A stretch of 64,000 nucleotides of DNA from Prosapia bicincta (GCA_036971475.1 JBAIZL010000004.1:66448510-66512509), one strand, 5' to 3'; positions 49,382 through 59,599 are shown, counted from the stretch's first letter. Notes: a model not told the origin generated them from the sequence alone. Translations and numbers: made by a program.

Positions 49382-51763
49382 ATGGAAATTAATACGGAGT
49401 ATTATTTGTCTAAATTGAGAGATATTGTAGGCGAGCTGGAACAAGTAAAGAGTGTACTTCACGATAAAGAAATACCAGAAGGCCTCGCACGGGAAATTCG
49501 ACGAATTCAATCTAACTTTATCGAAACGTATGAGATATTAGAGAAAACGTTCGCCAGTCAAGTTGCCGAACTTGCTGAAAGTGCATTTAAGATTAAAAAA
49601 CAATTTCAGGACACGTATTTGCCAATGTTGGCTAAATACCCGAACATTATTAAGACCGAGGTGAAGGTAACCTCGCAGGTCAACCCCGGCGCGAATTCGC
49701 CTCACTTACCTAACCTTACAATGCCTAGCTTTTCAGGCAATAGTAACGAATGGAATGACTTCATTTCAATGTTTGACTCAATGGTCCATTGCAATAGCAA
49801 TATTAATGCCATACAAAAATTTCAGTACTTAAAATCAGCGCTTAAAGGAGACGCTTTAGCCATTGTTACGGGACTCACAATATCCGAACATAATTATGAT
49901 ATCGCCTATCAAGCCTTACGCAATCGTTATGCTAACCCTCGCCGTTTAGCCGATCATTATTTTCAAATTATTAAAGACTTTAAGCCTATTAAGAACGCGT
50001 CTCAGAGTGAACTTAACCGATTTTTAACCGCACATTCAAATGCTGTGTGCGCACTAAAGGCTGTCCAGTTAGACGACTTAGCGGACTTCTTACTTTTTCA
50101 AATGTCTGTTGGTAACTTAGATGCACAGACTCGACTTAACTTTGAAACCAGATTGGGAACAAATCAAATGCCCACGTACAGATTTCTAAATGATTTCGTC
50201 ACTGAGCAGGCTAGAGCAATGGAGTTGCTCAATCAACCCTCTGCCGCGACTGCAGTTAACTCAGAATTAGGTCAGCAACCACGAGCGATGGTCTCTGCGT
50301 TGAATGACTCAATTTCCAGTAGTGCCCCTAATTTAAATATTGACCATGTCGAAACTGACCTCGAAGCTGAACATAGTCCGACACCGCACCTCGAATACCC
50401 CGCTAGAATCATGACGCTCATATCGACTACCGCAGCCGCTACCAGTGACCACACCGACCACGCAGATGAAGCCACACAGCTGAATGAAGGTCATCGCCGC
50501 AGTACAACGCACCACACCATCAGAACTCGACCGCAGACTCTGCGATCACCAGTGATAAGCCAACGCGTCCAATTCAATCGAAAAGCACCCGCACCGCAAC
50601 CATTACCGCGTGTTAGACAAAATTTATCCAGACCTCGCTTGTCTACCAGGCCTACCAACCCGCCTCGTAACAGTCCGTCCGCCGCACAGTGCTTTTATTG
50701 TTCAGCCATTCACAATATCTTTTGTTGTCCAGAATTTCTCAAACAAAGAGTCCAGGAACGTCGCGAGTCTATACGACATATGCAGCGCTGTTTCAATTGT
50801 TTCGGCACCCACTACCAAAACAAATGCAAGTCGCTCAACACTTGTAAACATTGCAACGGTAATCATCACTCCTTGTTACATGACTCTAACTCAGCTTCGC
50901 CCCAGCGACCGTACACGCATCGGCACCCAAACTCAGCCAATAACGGTAACAAGTCAACTACCAATGTAAAACCTCTAGCCACCTATAACACTAAAGTCGC
51001 TTCTGCCTTGTTAGGCACCGCTCAGGTCATTGCTAATGATCATTATGGCAATCCGCATATCCTTCGGGCAATCATTGACCCAGGCAGTCAAGTGTCTGTC
51101 ATAACAAAACCCGCAGCCACCATGTTGGGCTTACCTACTAGGAAATCAAATGTTTCTCTTGTCGGGGTCGCTTCTCAAACCACACATATATCCGAATATG
51201 TGTCCCTACAAATCTCGTCTAGATATGCCTCAAATTTCAAACTCGATGTCGAAGCTGCAGTACTACCTCATATCGCTGACCCGCTTCCAGCTACCGCTTT
51301 AGCACCGTGCATACGTGCTCAATATCAGCATTTACAACTTGCTGACCCTCACTTTGACACTCCAGCCCAAATTGACTTAATTCTAGGATCTGACGTATTT
51401 AATCGCAGTCTTATTAACGAACCGCAGACCATAATCAAAGGTCAACCCGCTGCCCTCAACACCTTCTTCGGATGGATTATCTCAGGATCGCTTCCAGACC
51501 ATCGATGTCGTCAACCTCACGCCTTCAATGTGAGATTAGCCGCTCGTTACACCGCTGCACGTCGACCCATGGAGAGGAAAGAGGTCATTCGCACCATTAA
51601 CGCATCTCAACGCTACAAGGACATACGCAAGGTTACCCCCGCCAGTGGCTCATTTAGAAGAGTCAACCATATCACCGAGTCTCTTCGCCCTCTAGTCGAC
51701 GCCTCCGACATGCTCATGGTGGGCGGGAGAGTTCATCAGCCTCCACGAAACCACCCCTTTTAG
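49382..51763 (+). CDS. BEL/Pao Gag-protease polyprotein
   Basis: 793 codons from ATG 49382 to TAG. Residues 1-80 are a helical, coiled-coil-like start. About 109-270 is the BEL/Pao capsid-type domain (the DUF1759 family), beginning LPNLTMPSFSGNSNEWNDF. A Pro/Arg-rich linker follows. Zinc knuckles span about 437-495, with CFNCFGTHYQNKC (C-x2-C-x3-H-x4-C) and CKHCNGNHH; they bind the RNA genome. The retropepsin-like protease (the DUF1758 family) begins about 540, with catalytic DPGS at 566-569 in place of the more common DSGS. FGWIISG near 700 normally marks the approach to the reverse transcriptase. Here it runs instead into a pre-integrase-like tail ending LMVGGRVHQPPRN, so the polymerase has been cut out. 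The frame has no internal stops. Confidence 0.93.
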   Translation: MEINTEYYLSKLRDIVGELEQVKSVLHDKEIPEGLAREIRRIQSNFIETYEILEKTFASQVAELAESAFKIKKQFQDTYLPMLAKYPNIIKTEVKVTSQVNPGANSPHLPNLTMPSFSGNSNEWNDFISMFDSMVHCNSNINAIQKFQYLKSALKGDALAIVTGLTISEHNYDIAYQALRNRYANPRRLADHYFQIIKDFKPIKNASQSELNRFLTAHSNAVCALKAVQLDDLADFLLFQMSVGNLDAQTRLNFETRLGTNQMPTYRFLNDFVTEQARAMELLNQPSAATAVNSELGQQPRAMVSALNDSISSSAPNLNIDHVETDLEAEHSPTPHLEYPARIMTLISTTAAATSDHTDHADEATQLNEGHRRSTTHHTIRTRPQTLRSPVISQRVQFNRKAPAPQPLPRVRQNLSRPRLSTRPTNPPRNSPSAAQCFYCSAIHNIFCCPEFLKQRVQERRESIRHMQRCFNCFGTHYQNKCKSLNTCKHCNGNHHSLLHDSNSASPQRPYTHRHPNSANNGNKSTTNVKPLATYNTKVASALLGTAQVIANDHYGNPHILRAIIDPGSQVSVITKPAATMLGLPTRKSNVSLVGVASQTTHISEYVSLQISSRYASNFKLDVEAAVLPHIADPLPATALAPCIRAQYQHLQLADPHFDTPAQIDLILGSDVFNRSLINEPQTIIKGQPAALNTFFGWIISGSLPDHRCRQPHAFNVRLAARYTAARRPMERKEVIRTINASQRYKDIRKVTPASGSFRRVNHITESLRPLVDASDMLMVGGRVHQPPRNHPF

Positions 51764-53073
51764 CAACCACCACCGCTCCAACAGTTCCACCCGCGGCTAT
51801 CATTCTGGGGTCACCTCTTACTTACTTACGCAACCTAACACCATTCATCGACGCCCATGGTCTACTCAGGGTGGGCGGTAGACTTGATCATTCGGCTCTT
51901 AGTTACGATTCTAAACACCCGCTTCTGTTACCAAAGCGCCATCATTACGTTGACCTCATCTGTGACCATTATCACAAGCTGGCCTTGCATGCCGGACCGC
52001 GTACCACTCAAGCCTTGATCAACAGTGAATTTTGGGTCATAGCTCTGCGATCATTACTTCGCCAACGCATCCATGCGTGCATTCAATGTTTCCGCATGCA
52101 AACTAAACCACGCCAGCCCATGATGGCACCTTTGCCCTCATCAAGAGTTACGCCCTCTCCACCTTTCTATAGAGTCGGAGTAGATTTCGCTGGACCTTTT
52201 GACACAAAGGCCAACCATTTGCGCACCTCCAAGCTATTGAAAGCTTACCTCTGCTTATTTGTATGTATGACTACTAAAGCAGTTCATTTGGAATTGGTGA
52301 CCGACTTATCTACTGATGCCTTCCTCGCCGCATTACACCGCTTCACCGCTAGACGAGGTTTACCTTCAGAAATTTATTCCGACAACGGCACGAATTTTAC
52401 TGGCGCTGCCAACCGACTTAATGATGTCTACAAGTTTCTGGACCGCTCTAGCTCACTTATTGAACGCAAACTAGCTGACCAACGCATCAGTTGGCATTTC
52501 AACCCTCCGGCTGCCCCTCATTTTGGAGGACTTTGGGAAGCCGCTGTTAAATCCGCTAAGTTGTTATTGCGACGCACTGTAGGCAACACCACTCTCACCG
52601 CTGAAGAGCTATCTACTCTGTTCATCCGGATAGAAGCCATTTTGAACAGTCGTCCTATTTTCGAAGTTTCGCCAGACCCCAGTGAAGGAGCGTCCTTTCT
52701 CACTCCGGGACACTTTCTGATTGGCCGTCCACTACTGTCACTTCCCGAAGAATGTTATACTGAGCCTCCGCTTAAATCTCGATGGTCTATGCTCCAACAG
52801 ATGTCCAACCGCTTTTGGAAAATTTGGTCCACTCAGTATCTACACACTCAGATTCAACGACACAAGTGGAATAAGGACTCGACGCCACTCCAGGAAAATC
52901 AACTTGTCTTCATGACTGGAGAACACTCAAGCCCCCTTCATTGGCCTATGGGAAGGATCATCAGTCTGCATCCTGGAAAGGACCACGTCTCTAGAGTAGC
53001 CACCATCCAGACCGCTCACGGACAGCTGAGACGACCAGTCAACAAGCTCGTCGGCTTTCCGCTTCATCCTTAG
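51661..53073 (+). CDS. BEL/Pao integrase (frame -1 to Gag-protease)
   Basis: The frame is open from 51661, with no clear ATG at its head. It overlaps the end of the upstream frame by 103 bp, one base back. It begins with a second pre-integrase motif (LTPFIDAHGLLRVGGRL). Counting from GTG 51871: a zinc-binding HHCC region (H36/H40, C70/C73), the catalytic core with D105 (GVDFAGPF), D171 (YSDNGTNFTG) and E223 (HFGGLWEA), then the C-terminal domain usual in BEL/Pao (the DUF5641 family) to residue 400. It inserts the DNA copy into the host genome. Translation would need a -1 frameshift or re-initiation. CCCCTTTTAG at the upstream stop is slippery-looking but not a standard heptamer. Confidence 0.92.
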   Translation, partial: SQPYHRVSSPSSRRLRHAHGGRESSSASTKPPLLATTTAPTVPPAAIILGSPLTYLRNLTPFIDAHGLLRVGGRLDHSALSYDSKHPLLLPKRHHYVDLICDHYHKLALHAGPRTTQALINSEFWVIALRSLLRQRIHACIQCFRMQTKPRQPMMAPLPSSRVTPSPPFYRVGVDFAGPFDTKANHLRTSKLLKAYLCLFVCMTTKAVHLELVTDLSTDAFLAALHRFTARRGLPSEIYSDNGTNFTGAANRLNDVYKFLDRSSSLIERKLADQRISWHFNPPAAPHFGGLWEAAVKSAKLLLRRTVGNTTLTAEELSTLFIRIEAILNSRPIFEVSPDPSEGASFLTPGHFLIGRPLLSLPEECYTEPPLKSRWSMLQQMSNRFWKIWSTQYLHTQIQRHKWNKDSTPLQENQLVFMTGEHSSPLHWPMGRIISLHPGKDHVSRVATIQTAHGQLRRPVNKLVGFPLHP

Positions 53074-53233
53074 TTTTCACCGCTTGTCTACAGCTTCTTT
53101 CTTCGGCGCTCTCGCCCCTGTTGTTTCTTTGTTTGTCCTAGTTTTCCTTTGCCACTTTCTTCTTCGGCACCCTCGGGTCCCGGTGCTTTATGGTTCTTCG
53201 CCCCCCACCCACCTGGCGGATTAAAAACATTCG

Positions 53234-53248
53234 TTTTGGTGGGCGGTA
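53234..53248 (+). promoter_or_regulatory. Polypurine-like plus-strand primer site
   Basis: TTTTGGTGGGCGGTA directly abuts the 3' LTR, the position of the plus-strand primer in LTR elements. Confidence 0.6.
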
Positions 53249-54085
53249 TGTTCGAGTCAGCGCTCGAAGTTCAAGTTGCTTTGCTGCATAACAGCTGTAC
53301 CGTGACGTATTGGTCATGTGATCTCTGACCCGCTAATCGATATCCGAAATTATTGATTTTTTCTCTGGATGAACGCTGCACCCCCACTCCCTTCTTATTT
53401 TCTAAGCTTTCTTCCGCGTCAAGACAAAGTAGAATCGTTCCGACCCTCGAACAGTGCATTTCTACGTTAAACCTCGTAGCCTATTTCCGCATGGCTTTGT
53501 TTCAGACAATTTAAAGTACCGCTTTCGTTCGTTAATGTGCTTATAGTGCGGACCGCGTTAATGAACTTTTAATGAACTTTTAATGAGCATTTTAATGAAC
53601 ATTTTAACTGTATATTTTCGCCGTTGCGCAATCTTAGTGCGTGTACTCACGGTAATAAACTAAGTGCTTGCAAGCTTAACTTTTACGTTTACTCATATTT
53701 AAATTGAGTTTTTTAGTTGCGGGAACGCCTTCAAGAATTCCACGCTGCCTGAGACGACCACAGTACTGTGGAGACTTCACCTCGATTCCAACATTGCATC
53801 ACTTCTTACCTATGGTAAGTGCGTAGTTAAGGAATATGAACAATTTATAATTTATTTGTATTAAATTCAGTGTCGTTGCGTTGTCAGTGTTAAATGACTC
53901 TATTTTGCTTAAAACAGTGCTTAAACTTGCTATGTTAAATATTAACGTCAATTACGCAATCCAGAGTAACCTTGTTAACAATAGGGCTTACCGCACCTCG
54001 TGGTTTTAATTCTAACTTTGATCTGCGGATTAAACATTGGTCCTCGACCAAGCCAGATAGTTTTAATTTATTCCAGCTACAAACA
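53249..54085 (+). repeat. 3' LTR
   Basis: 837 bp at a constant offset of 5107 bp from the 5' LTR. I found no difference on reading both, and the identical length shows no net indel. Confidence 0.96.
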
Positions 54086-54090
54086 ATAGG
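54086..54090. repeat. BEL/Pao target-site duplication, right
   Basis: ATAGG, matching 48137-48141. Confidence 0.92.
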
Positions 54091-54362
54091 ATTTTTTCAA
54101 ATAATAAGTCTAACCCCCGGTTTTATTAAAACTGTGTCTATTACATAATAAGGTTATATAGATCTTTTTGGGATCGTGTTCCAGTGGCCAATTGACTATT
54201 CACTAGAGCTGTTCTACTCCTACGTTTAAAATATCAAGGCATATCAATTCAACCCCTAGCTTCTATCTTTAATCCTGCTTTCCTTATTTCACTTCGTACG
54301 TGAAATGTAACTTATAGCCCCTGTTTTTGGCCCTTCATTGGCGTGTGTTCATAGTGTAGCCC

Positions 54363-55255
54363 ACCACTTGTCGTGACGTAGCACCAAGCAGGTCCACATG
54401 TACTTTGTAAAGCGCAGCAGTGTCAAACGCTGATACAAGTCACTGGTGACGGTTTTCTGGAAATCTGCTGGGCTGCAGGAGCACTCCACGTAAATATCTG
54501 GTGGACAATCCGGTCCATGTTTGGCAACTGCCCTGGTCTGGATCCACTTGTCGTGACGTAGCACCAGGCAGGTCCACAGGTACTTTGTACAGCGCAGCAG
54601 TGTCAAACGCTGATACATTCACTGGTGACGGTTTTCTGTGAATCTGCCGGGTTGCAAGAGTACTCCACGGAAATATCTGTTGGGCAATGCGGTCCCTGTT
54701 TGGCAACTGCCCTGGTCTGGATCCACTTGTCGTGACGTAGCACCAGGCAGGTCCACAGGTACTTTGTACAGCGCAGCAGTGTCAAACGCTGATACAAGTC
54801 ACTGGAGACGGTTTTCTGTGAATCTGCCGGGTTGCAGGAGGACTCCACGGAAATATCTGGTGGACAATCCGGTCCCTGTTTGGCAACTGCCCTGGTCTGG
54901 ATCCACTTGTGGTCATGACGTAGCACAAGGCAGGTCCACAGGTACTTTGTACGGCGCAGCAGTGTCAAACGCTGATACATTCACTGGTGACGGTTTTCTG
55001 TGATTCTGCCAGGTTGCAGGAGCACTACACGGAAATATCTGGTGGACAATGCGGTCCCTGTTTGGCAACTGCCCTGGTCTGGATCCACTTGTCGTGACGT
55101 AGTACCAGGCAGGTCCACAGGTACTTTGTACAGCACAGCACTGTCAAACGCTGATACGAGTCACTGGTGACGGCTTTTTGTGAAACTGCAGGAACACTCC
55201 ACAGAAATATCTGGTAGACAATCCGGTCCCTGGTTGGCCACTCTTCTGGCCGTGG
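54363..55255. repeat. ~180-bp satellite, five copies
   Basis: The landmark CACTTGTCGTGACGTAG occurs at 54365, 54545, 54724, 54904 (altered to CACTTGTGGTCATGACGTAG) and 55086, giving units of 179-182 bp. Other constant blocks are GCAGGTCCACAGGTACTTTG, GCAGTGTCAAACGCTGATAC and GGTTTGGCAACTGCCCTGG-like strings. The GC content is higher than its surroundings. The unit is close to 60 codons, so minus-strand frames repeat, but the frame is not kept across all units and no family is recognised. A nucleosome-length monomer is common for satellites. Confidence 0.93.
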
Positions 55256-55259
55256 ATAA

Positions 55260-56135
55260 TGTGGACGTGGATGAATCCTAAACATTCGCCAAATACAGTG
55301 TACCGGCATGAAGATGTGCAAGTGCAAAGTCCCGCCCATATGACTTATTTCCCCCTTCCACGTCATTGAAGCTTGTAAACTGCTTTAAGCTTTAGATAAA
55401 CGCACGTTTAACTGAGAACATATTTTATTAATTTTTTTGTCAGACATAAGTAAATGTTTACTTATATAAAACTATCTTTTGCCATTTCTATTTTTTTTAA
55501 AATATCGTCAACAAATTAGATTACTGTTTAATTTTTAAACGAGTTCGTTTCAGCAAAATTAATATTACTCTGAAAAATATTGCTCTACGTTGTTGCTAAA
55601 TATAAGATATTTATACTATGCAACCTAATCAATTACAATTTAAAGGCTCTTTATTTTAGTTTTGTTTTTATCATCTAAAATAAATCAAGATTTCAAACGT
55701 GCCCTCAGCAGTTAATGCACTTTGAAACTTCCATGTAAAGCGTCACAGTTTTGCAAAATTGACTCACATAGAAAAGTACACGACTCAGATTGTAGTATGG
55801 CGTCTAAACAGACTGATACACCAAAGTCTCGCATTATGTCTGCTAAATATGTATGTAGAGATTGGTGTTCCTTATTTACAAACAAGAGAGCGACTTCAGA
55901 CTTCGTCTTAGCCTAACACTGTACCCAAGTGTAACATAACACTTAATTATGTGCCAGCACTTCATTAATATTAGTATAGAGGAATATAATATCCCTGGTA
56001 GTCCACAACAAGTTGACATTCAATCAAAAACAATTAGAGTCTGATTTAAAACCATACCTGTTGAAGATAATTACACAATAATTTCTTAGTAATTTTAATT
56101 ATTAATTAAAAACACTTAGCTACATACTTAAAAAG
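55260..56135. other. Intergenic, nothing recognised
   Basis: AT-rich. The 64-residue frame at 55722-55916 has no motif. Confidence 0.45.
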
Positions 56136-56139
56136 CTAC

Positions 56140-56190
56140 GAAACCTTTACGTACATTTCGCTAACACAGTTAGCATCATCAGAAGGTTCC
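56140..56190 (-). ncRNA. Hammerhead-ribozyme-like motif (best copy)
   Basis: On the minus strand: stem I strand GGAACCTT, core CTGATGA (56182-56176), one extra T, stem II GCTAAC-TGT-GTTAGC (6 perfect pairs), GAAA (56159-56156), a short stem III TG-TA-CG closed by A-T, cleavage base A at 56148, then stem I strand AAGGTTTC. Stem I has eight pairs, one wobble. This is the minimal type I layout described for Penelope-like elements and related retrozymes. The unpaired T after the core is unusual and may reduce activity. No coding sequence of a host element is visible nearby. Confidence 0.65.
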
Positions 56191-56199
56191 AAATGTACT

Positions 56200-57135
56200 G
56201 AATCAGATAGCGAGATGTATAAACGTCCTATTGCTGTTTTTTGAAATTTGAGCTAAGGGATTGCAAATTATAATTTACGTAACATTGCTCTATAATTGCT
56301 CTTGTATACATAGCAATATCATGACACTGACAAAGATCGCTTATTACGAACAAAAACATTTTTCCTCACAAATTTATTCCAATTATACGCTCTACATGTA
56401 CTAACCTTTAATTAGAAGCCTTTAAGTTACCCTGATCTACATGGTCAATCAAATCAATTATTAAAAATAATGTGTATTCAAAAATTTAAAAAAAAAATGT
56501 AACTCATATTTAAGACATTAAAAATATTAAAATCATTATTTATACATATTTTTTTACTTGTCTAAAGATTGTAATAATGCTACGCATTGAAATGAAATTG
56601 TTTAAATTATAATTTCATTCAAGTCCTGATTGAATTTTAGGAATTATTGGTTTTTTAAAATTGACATTTATGAAAGCAAACTTGTTGAAACTCCTCAAAC
56701 TCGAAATAAGCGTTCTGTTTTAAGTATAAGTAAGAAAGTTTATTTCGAAGGACTAGTTAAACTTGCGTTATAATATTTTTTTAAAAAGGGAACCTACGTG
56801 TTATCCACAATTTTGTTTGAATGCAATTTTAAAGAATAAATTTCAACTCAACTCCTAAGAATAATTTTTTTATAGTTACAATTAGATTTTTTCTAGAAAT
56901 AAAGTGTTATTTCCAATAAAATTAAAATTCTCTTCTAAATACTTATAATTAATAAAGCACTGGTTAGTAATAATTGTATTATTCACCCATCAAAGGTAAA
57001 TACAACTTTTAACCTCTCTAAAGTATTTTTAAAGCAATCATAATTCATAAAAGTAATAGTTTACTCCTAATTAGTCCAATAGGAATTAAAAACTATATAA
57101 TAATAATGTAACTAACAATACTTTTTTCTTTTTGT
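56200..57135. other. Intergenic, nothing recognised
   Basis: Very AT-rich, no supported feature. Confidence 0.45.
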
Positions 57136-57149
57136 TCTTCAAAGGTTTT

Positions 57150-58132
57150 AAGAAGGATCAGTAAGAAGCGAGAGAGGCAGATAGATAGGAAATATAAATA
57201 GACAGATAGGGAGACAGATAGTGACCTAAAGATAGACAGGGAAAGATAGGGACAGACAGTTAGAAACAGTGAGGGATAGAGAAAGTGGGTGAGAGAGAGA
57301 GAGGACGGGGAGGACGAGATAGGTAGACGAGAAATACAGGTAAAAGCAGACAGTCAGGTAGAGGCAAATAGACAGATAAAGACATGGAGGGCCAGACAGA
57401 CAGTCAGAAACAGTGAGGGATAGAGAGAGTGAGTGAGAGAGAGGACGGGGAGGACGAGATAGGTAGACGAGAATTACAGGTAAAAGCAGACAGTCAGGTA
57501 GAGGCAAATAGACAGATAAAGACATGGAGGGCCAGACAGACAGTCAGAAACAGAGAGTAAGGGAGAGAGAGCAAGAGAGAGAGAGAGAGAGAGAGAGAAA
57601 CGGGGCAGGGAAACAGAAGTAGATAGGAAAATAAAGGTAGAGGCAGAGAGACAAGGAGTAACAGATAGGCAGGAAAAGACAGGTGGAGAAAGACAGATAG
57701 ACAGGGAAAGACGATGTAGAGGTAGACTAGAGGTAGAGATATATACAGGAAGAGACAGGCTATGATCAGGGGGAGGCAGGTAGAAAGGCAAATATAGCTC
57801 TCTACCTGTATTTCTGTCATGTAGAGACATGGCAGAGGCAGATAGACAGGCAGTGACAGATAGATAGGCAAAGACAAGGAGAGACAGATAGTCTGAGATT
57901 GAGCGGAAAAGAGAAATAAGAGACAGACATGCAGGCAGTGAGAGATAGGTAGACAGGCAGGTAGAGACAGATAGACATGTAGGGAGAGACAGATAGGCAG
58001 GCTAGGAGACACACAAATAATGGTAAAGAAAGGGGGAGTGACATAGATAGAGAGAAAGACAAACAGACTGAGTGATGTAGACAGACCAAGATATAGAGGC
58101 AGAGAATAATAAGATACAAACAAATTCGGGGG
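57150..58132. repeat. Polypurine GACAGATA-type tract with 140-144-bp duplications
   Basis: Nearly 1 kb of purine-rich sequence built on AGACAGATAGACAGG and GAGAGAGA. A block containing AGAAACAGTGAGGGATAGAG, GGACGGGGAGGACGAGATAG and AAAGACATGGAGGGCCAGAC is tandemly duplicated; the AGAAACAG landmark is at 57262, 57406 and 57546. Minus-strand frames up to 230 residues are Ser/Leu/Cys-rich artefacts of the pyrimidine strand. Confidence 0.93.
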
Positions 58133-58686
58133 GGGGGATAGGGTAGGTAAATGAGAGAGAATGCAAATGGTTTTTAAATAAATCAAATATACTGGAAAAT
58201 TAAAATATGAGCGGAAAATAAATATTTAGAGCCAATTTTAAAGTTAAAACAATTCACTGCAACACAATATTTTAAAGATTAATAAGATATTAGTAAACAA
58301 TGGACAATTAATCTGGGTGTTGTCGATTGTTAAAACACAACAATGGGTCGTTACGAAAGACATTCTGTTAGGATACGTCAGTTATACCAATATGGTATTT
58401 TAAGGAAAGGCCTAGATCGGCTGCTTGGTATTCCTCAGCTACCTCGTTCTGTCACTACGCACTCTGTGTAAGGCATAAGAAAGTGTAATTATAACAGGAG
58501 AAAACTAAATTCCTCAATGTTGTATCGGATTACGTAAAGTAGTAACCGAGCCTCTGTCCACTGGAAAGCTTGTCTATCAGTTGTAACCTGTTGGTATTTA
58601 GTCCATTCCAGGGGTTGAAGTTTTGCTTATTGCGTTATTTGTATACGGAAAATAATTTACTACTAACAATAGGTTTATATATAATA

Positions 58687-59358
58687 TAGTAAACCCTCGC
58701 TATAACGAGCAATTTAGGGCTGAGGGTTGTCAGTTTTGGTGAAAGTCCGTCATAAACCAAAAAGTTTTCTTAAAGTGGTTGAAATGCAAATAAAAAGAAT
58801 TATATGAATAAAAAGTCTCAAATAAAATTAAAAATCTGAAAAACTTAGTAAAACTAATGAAACCTATTTAAAGCTACTGAAAAAACGAGTGAACAGATTT
58901 GTTTCGTATATTATAACTTAAAATTCAACGACAATCATATTGAAGTTTTTTTAACGTTTAGAAAGAAATATTGAAAGGGTTTAGGGGTTGTTTGATAAAT
59001 AGAATGCGTCAATGAATGAACGCTTTAGCCTAGTGACCTTTTGTGTCAGGCGAGTGAATGTTTACAAAACATCTGTCAACATTTGGACGCTTAAAGTATG
59101 ATTTTAAATTATATTTAAGGATATAATTATCATTATCAGTATTATAAAAAAAATTTTATATTTTCGCACAATTTAAAGCACCTATGCATCATTTTTAGGG
59201 GCAATGAAATTCGACAAACGGTAGAAGAGATCCGGTCACCAGCCGTTTAGAAATCGCGCCGCTGAGTATTTGAGGTGCTTGTCTAGTCGGCCTGGTCAGA
59301 TGACAGTCCACTATAAGGGTCATCCGCTTTATTTGGTCCGTTTAACGAGGTTCTAATG
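58687..59358. mobile_element. Non-autonomous pogo/Tigger-type element
   Basis: The left end TAGTAAACCCTCGCTATAAC and the inverted right end CATTAGAACCTCGTTAAACG match the CAGTAnAACCTCGTTATAACG terminal repeats of pogo/Tigger DNA transposons. TA dinucleotides flank both ends (58685-58686 and 59359-59360), the expected target duplication. The 672-bp interior has no transposase frame. It is GC-richer near the right end (GTCGGCCTGGTCAGATGACA), which may be the residue of a larger element's end. Confidence 0.82.
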
Positions 59359-59360
59359 TA

Positions 59361-59585
59361 ATTATGTTGCTGATTTTGTAACATTTGACTAACAAGCTAA
59401 ACGTTCAGGGTTCAATTCCGGTAACGTTAAAGAATTTCTGTCTTCTTTTTTCAGCTTCTAGGTCGACTCAGTACTAAAGATAGTAATGGGAGGTTTAACC
59501 GTAGTGCTGGCCACGTTACCTCCCTCGAGTGCCCAAGTAAGAAAGCTCTGCCCTGACTGTTCCAAACCTCGTTAATGCTATAAAA
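59361..59585 (+). mobile_element. tRNA-derived SINE, copy B
   Basis: Starts immediately after the pogo-type element. The tRNA-like part has GTAACATTTGACTAACAAGC and a near-perfect B box GGTTCAATTCC. The body matches copy A (42106): GTTAAAGAATTT, then AGTAATGGGAGGTTTAACCG, TAGTGCTGGCCACG and TACCTCCCTCGAGTGCCCAA. The A box is damaged, so the copy is probably silent. Confidence 0.75.
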
Positions 59586-59599
59586 AGGAGACATTATTA

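Larger units (their letters stand above)
48142..54085 (+). mobile_element. BEL/Pao LTR retrotransposon lacking RT and RNase H
   Basis: A 5944-bp element with two 837-bp LTRs that I read as identical, flanked by a 5-bp duplication ATAGG. It has a TGG-type primer-binding site after the 5' LTR and a polypurine-like TTTTGGTGGGCGGTA before the 3' LTR. Gag with zinc knuckles and an aspartic protease are intact in one frame, and integrase is intact in another. The reverse transcriptase and RNase H that normally lie between protease and integrase are absent; full BEL/Pao pol would need roughly 2 kb more. LTR identity implies very recent insertion, so the copy must have used enzymes from an intact relative. 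It inserted next to the Penelope-like remnant. Confidence 0.95.

Noticed and set aside
54349..55366. Repeated ~60-residue frames in the 180-bp satellite
   Set aside because: Frames shift between units (179-182 bp), have no family match and no gene signals.
57226..58186. Ser/Leu-rich minus-strand frames up to 230 residues
   Set aside because: They translate the pyrimidine strand of a low-complexity polypurine tract.
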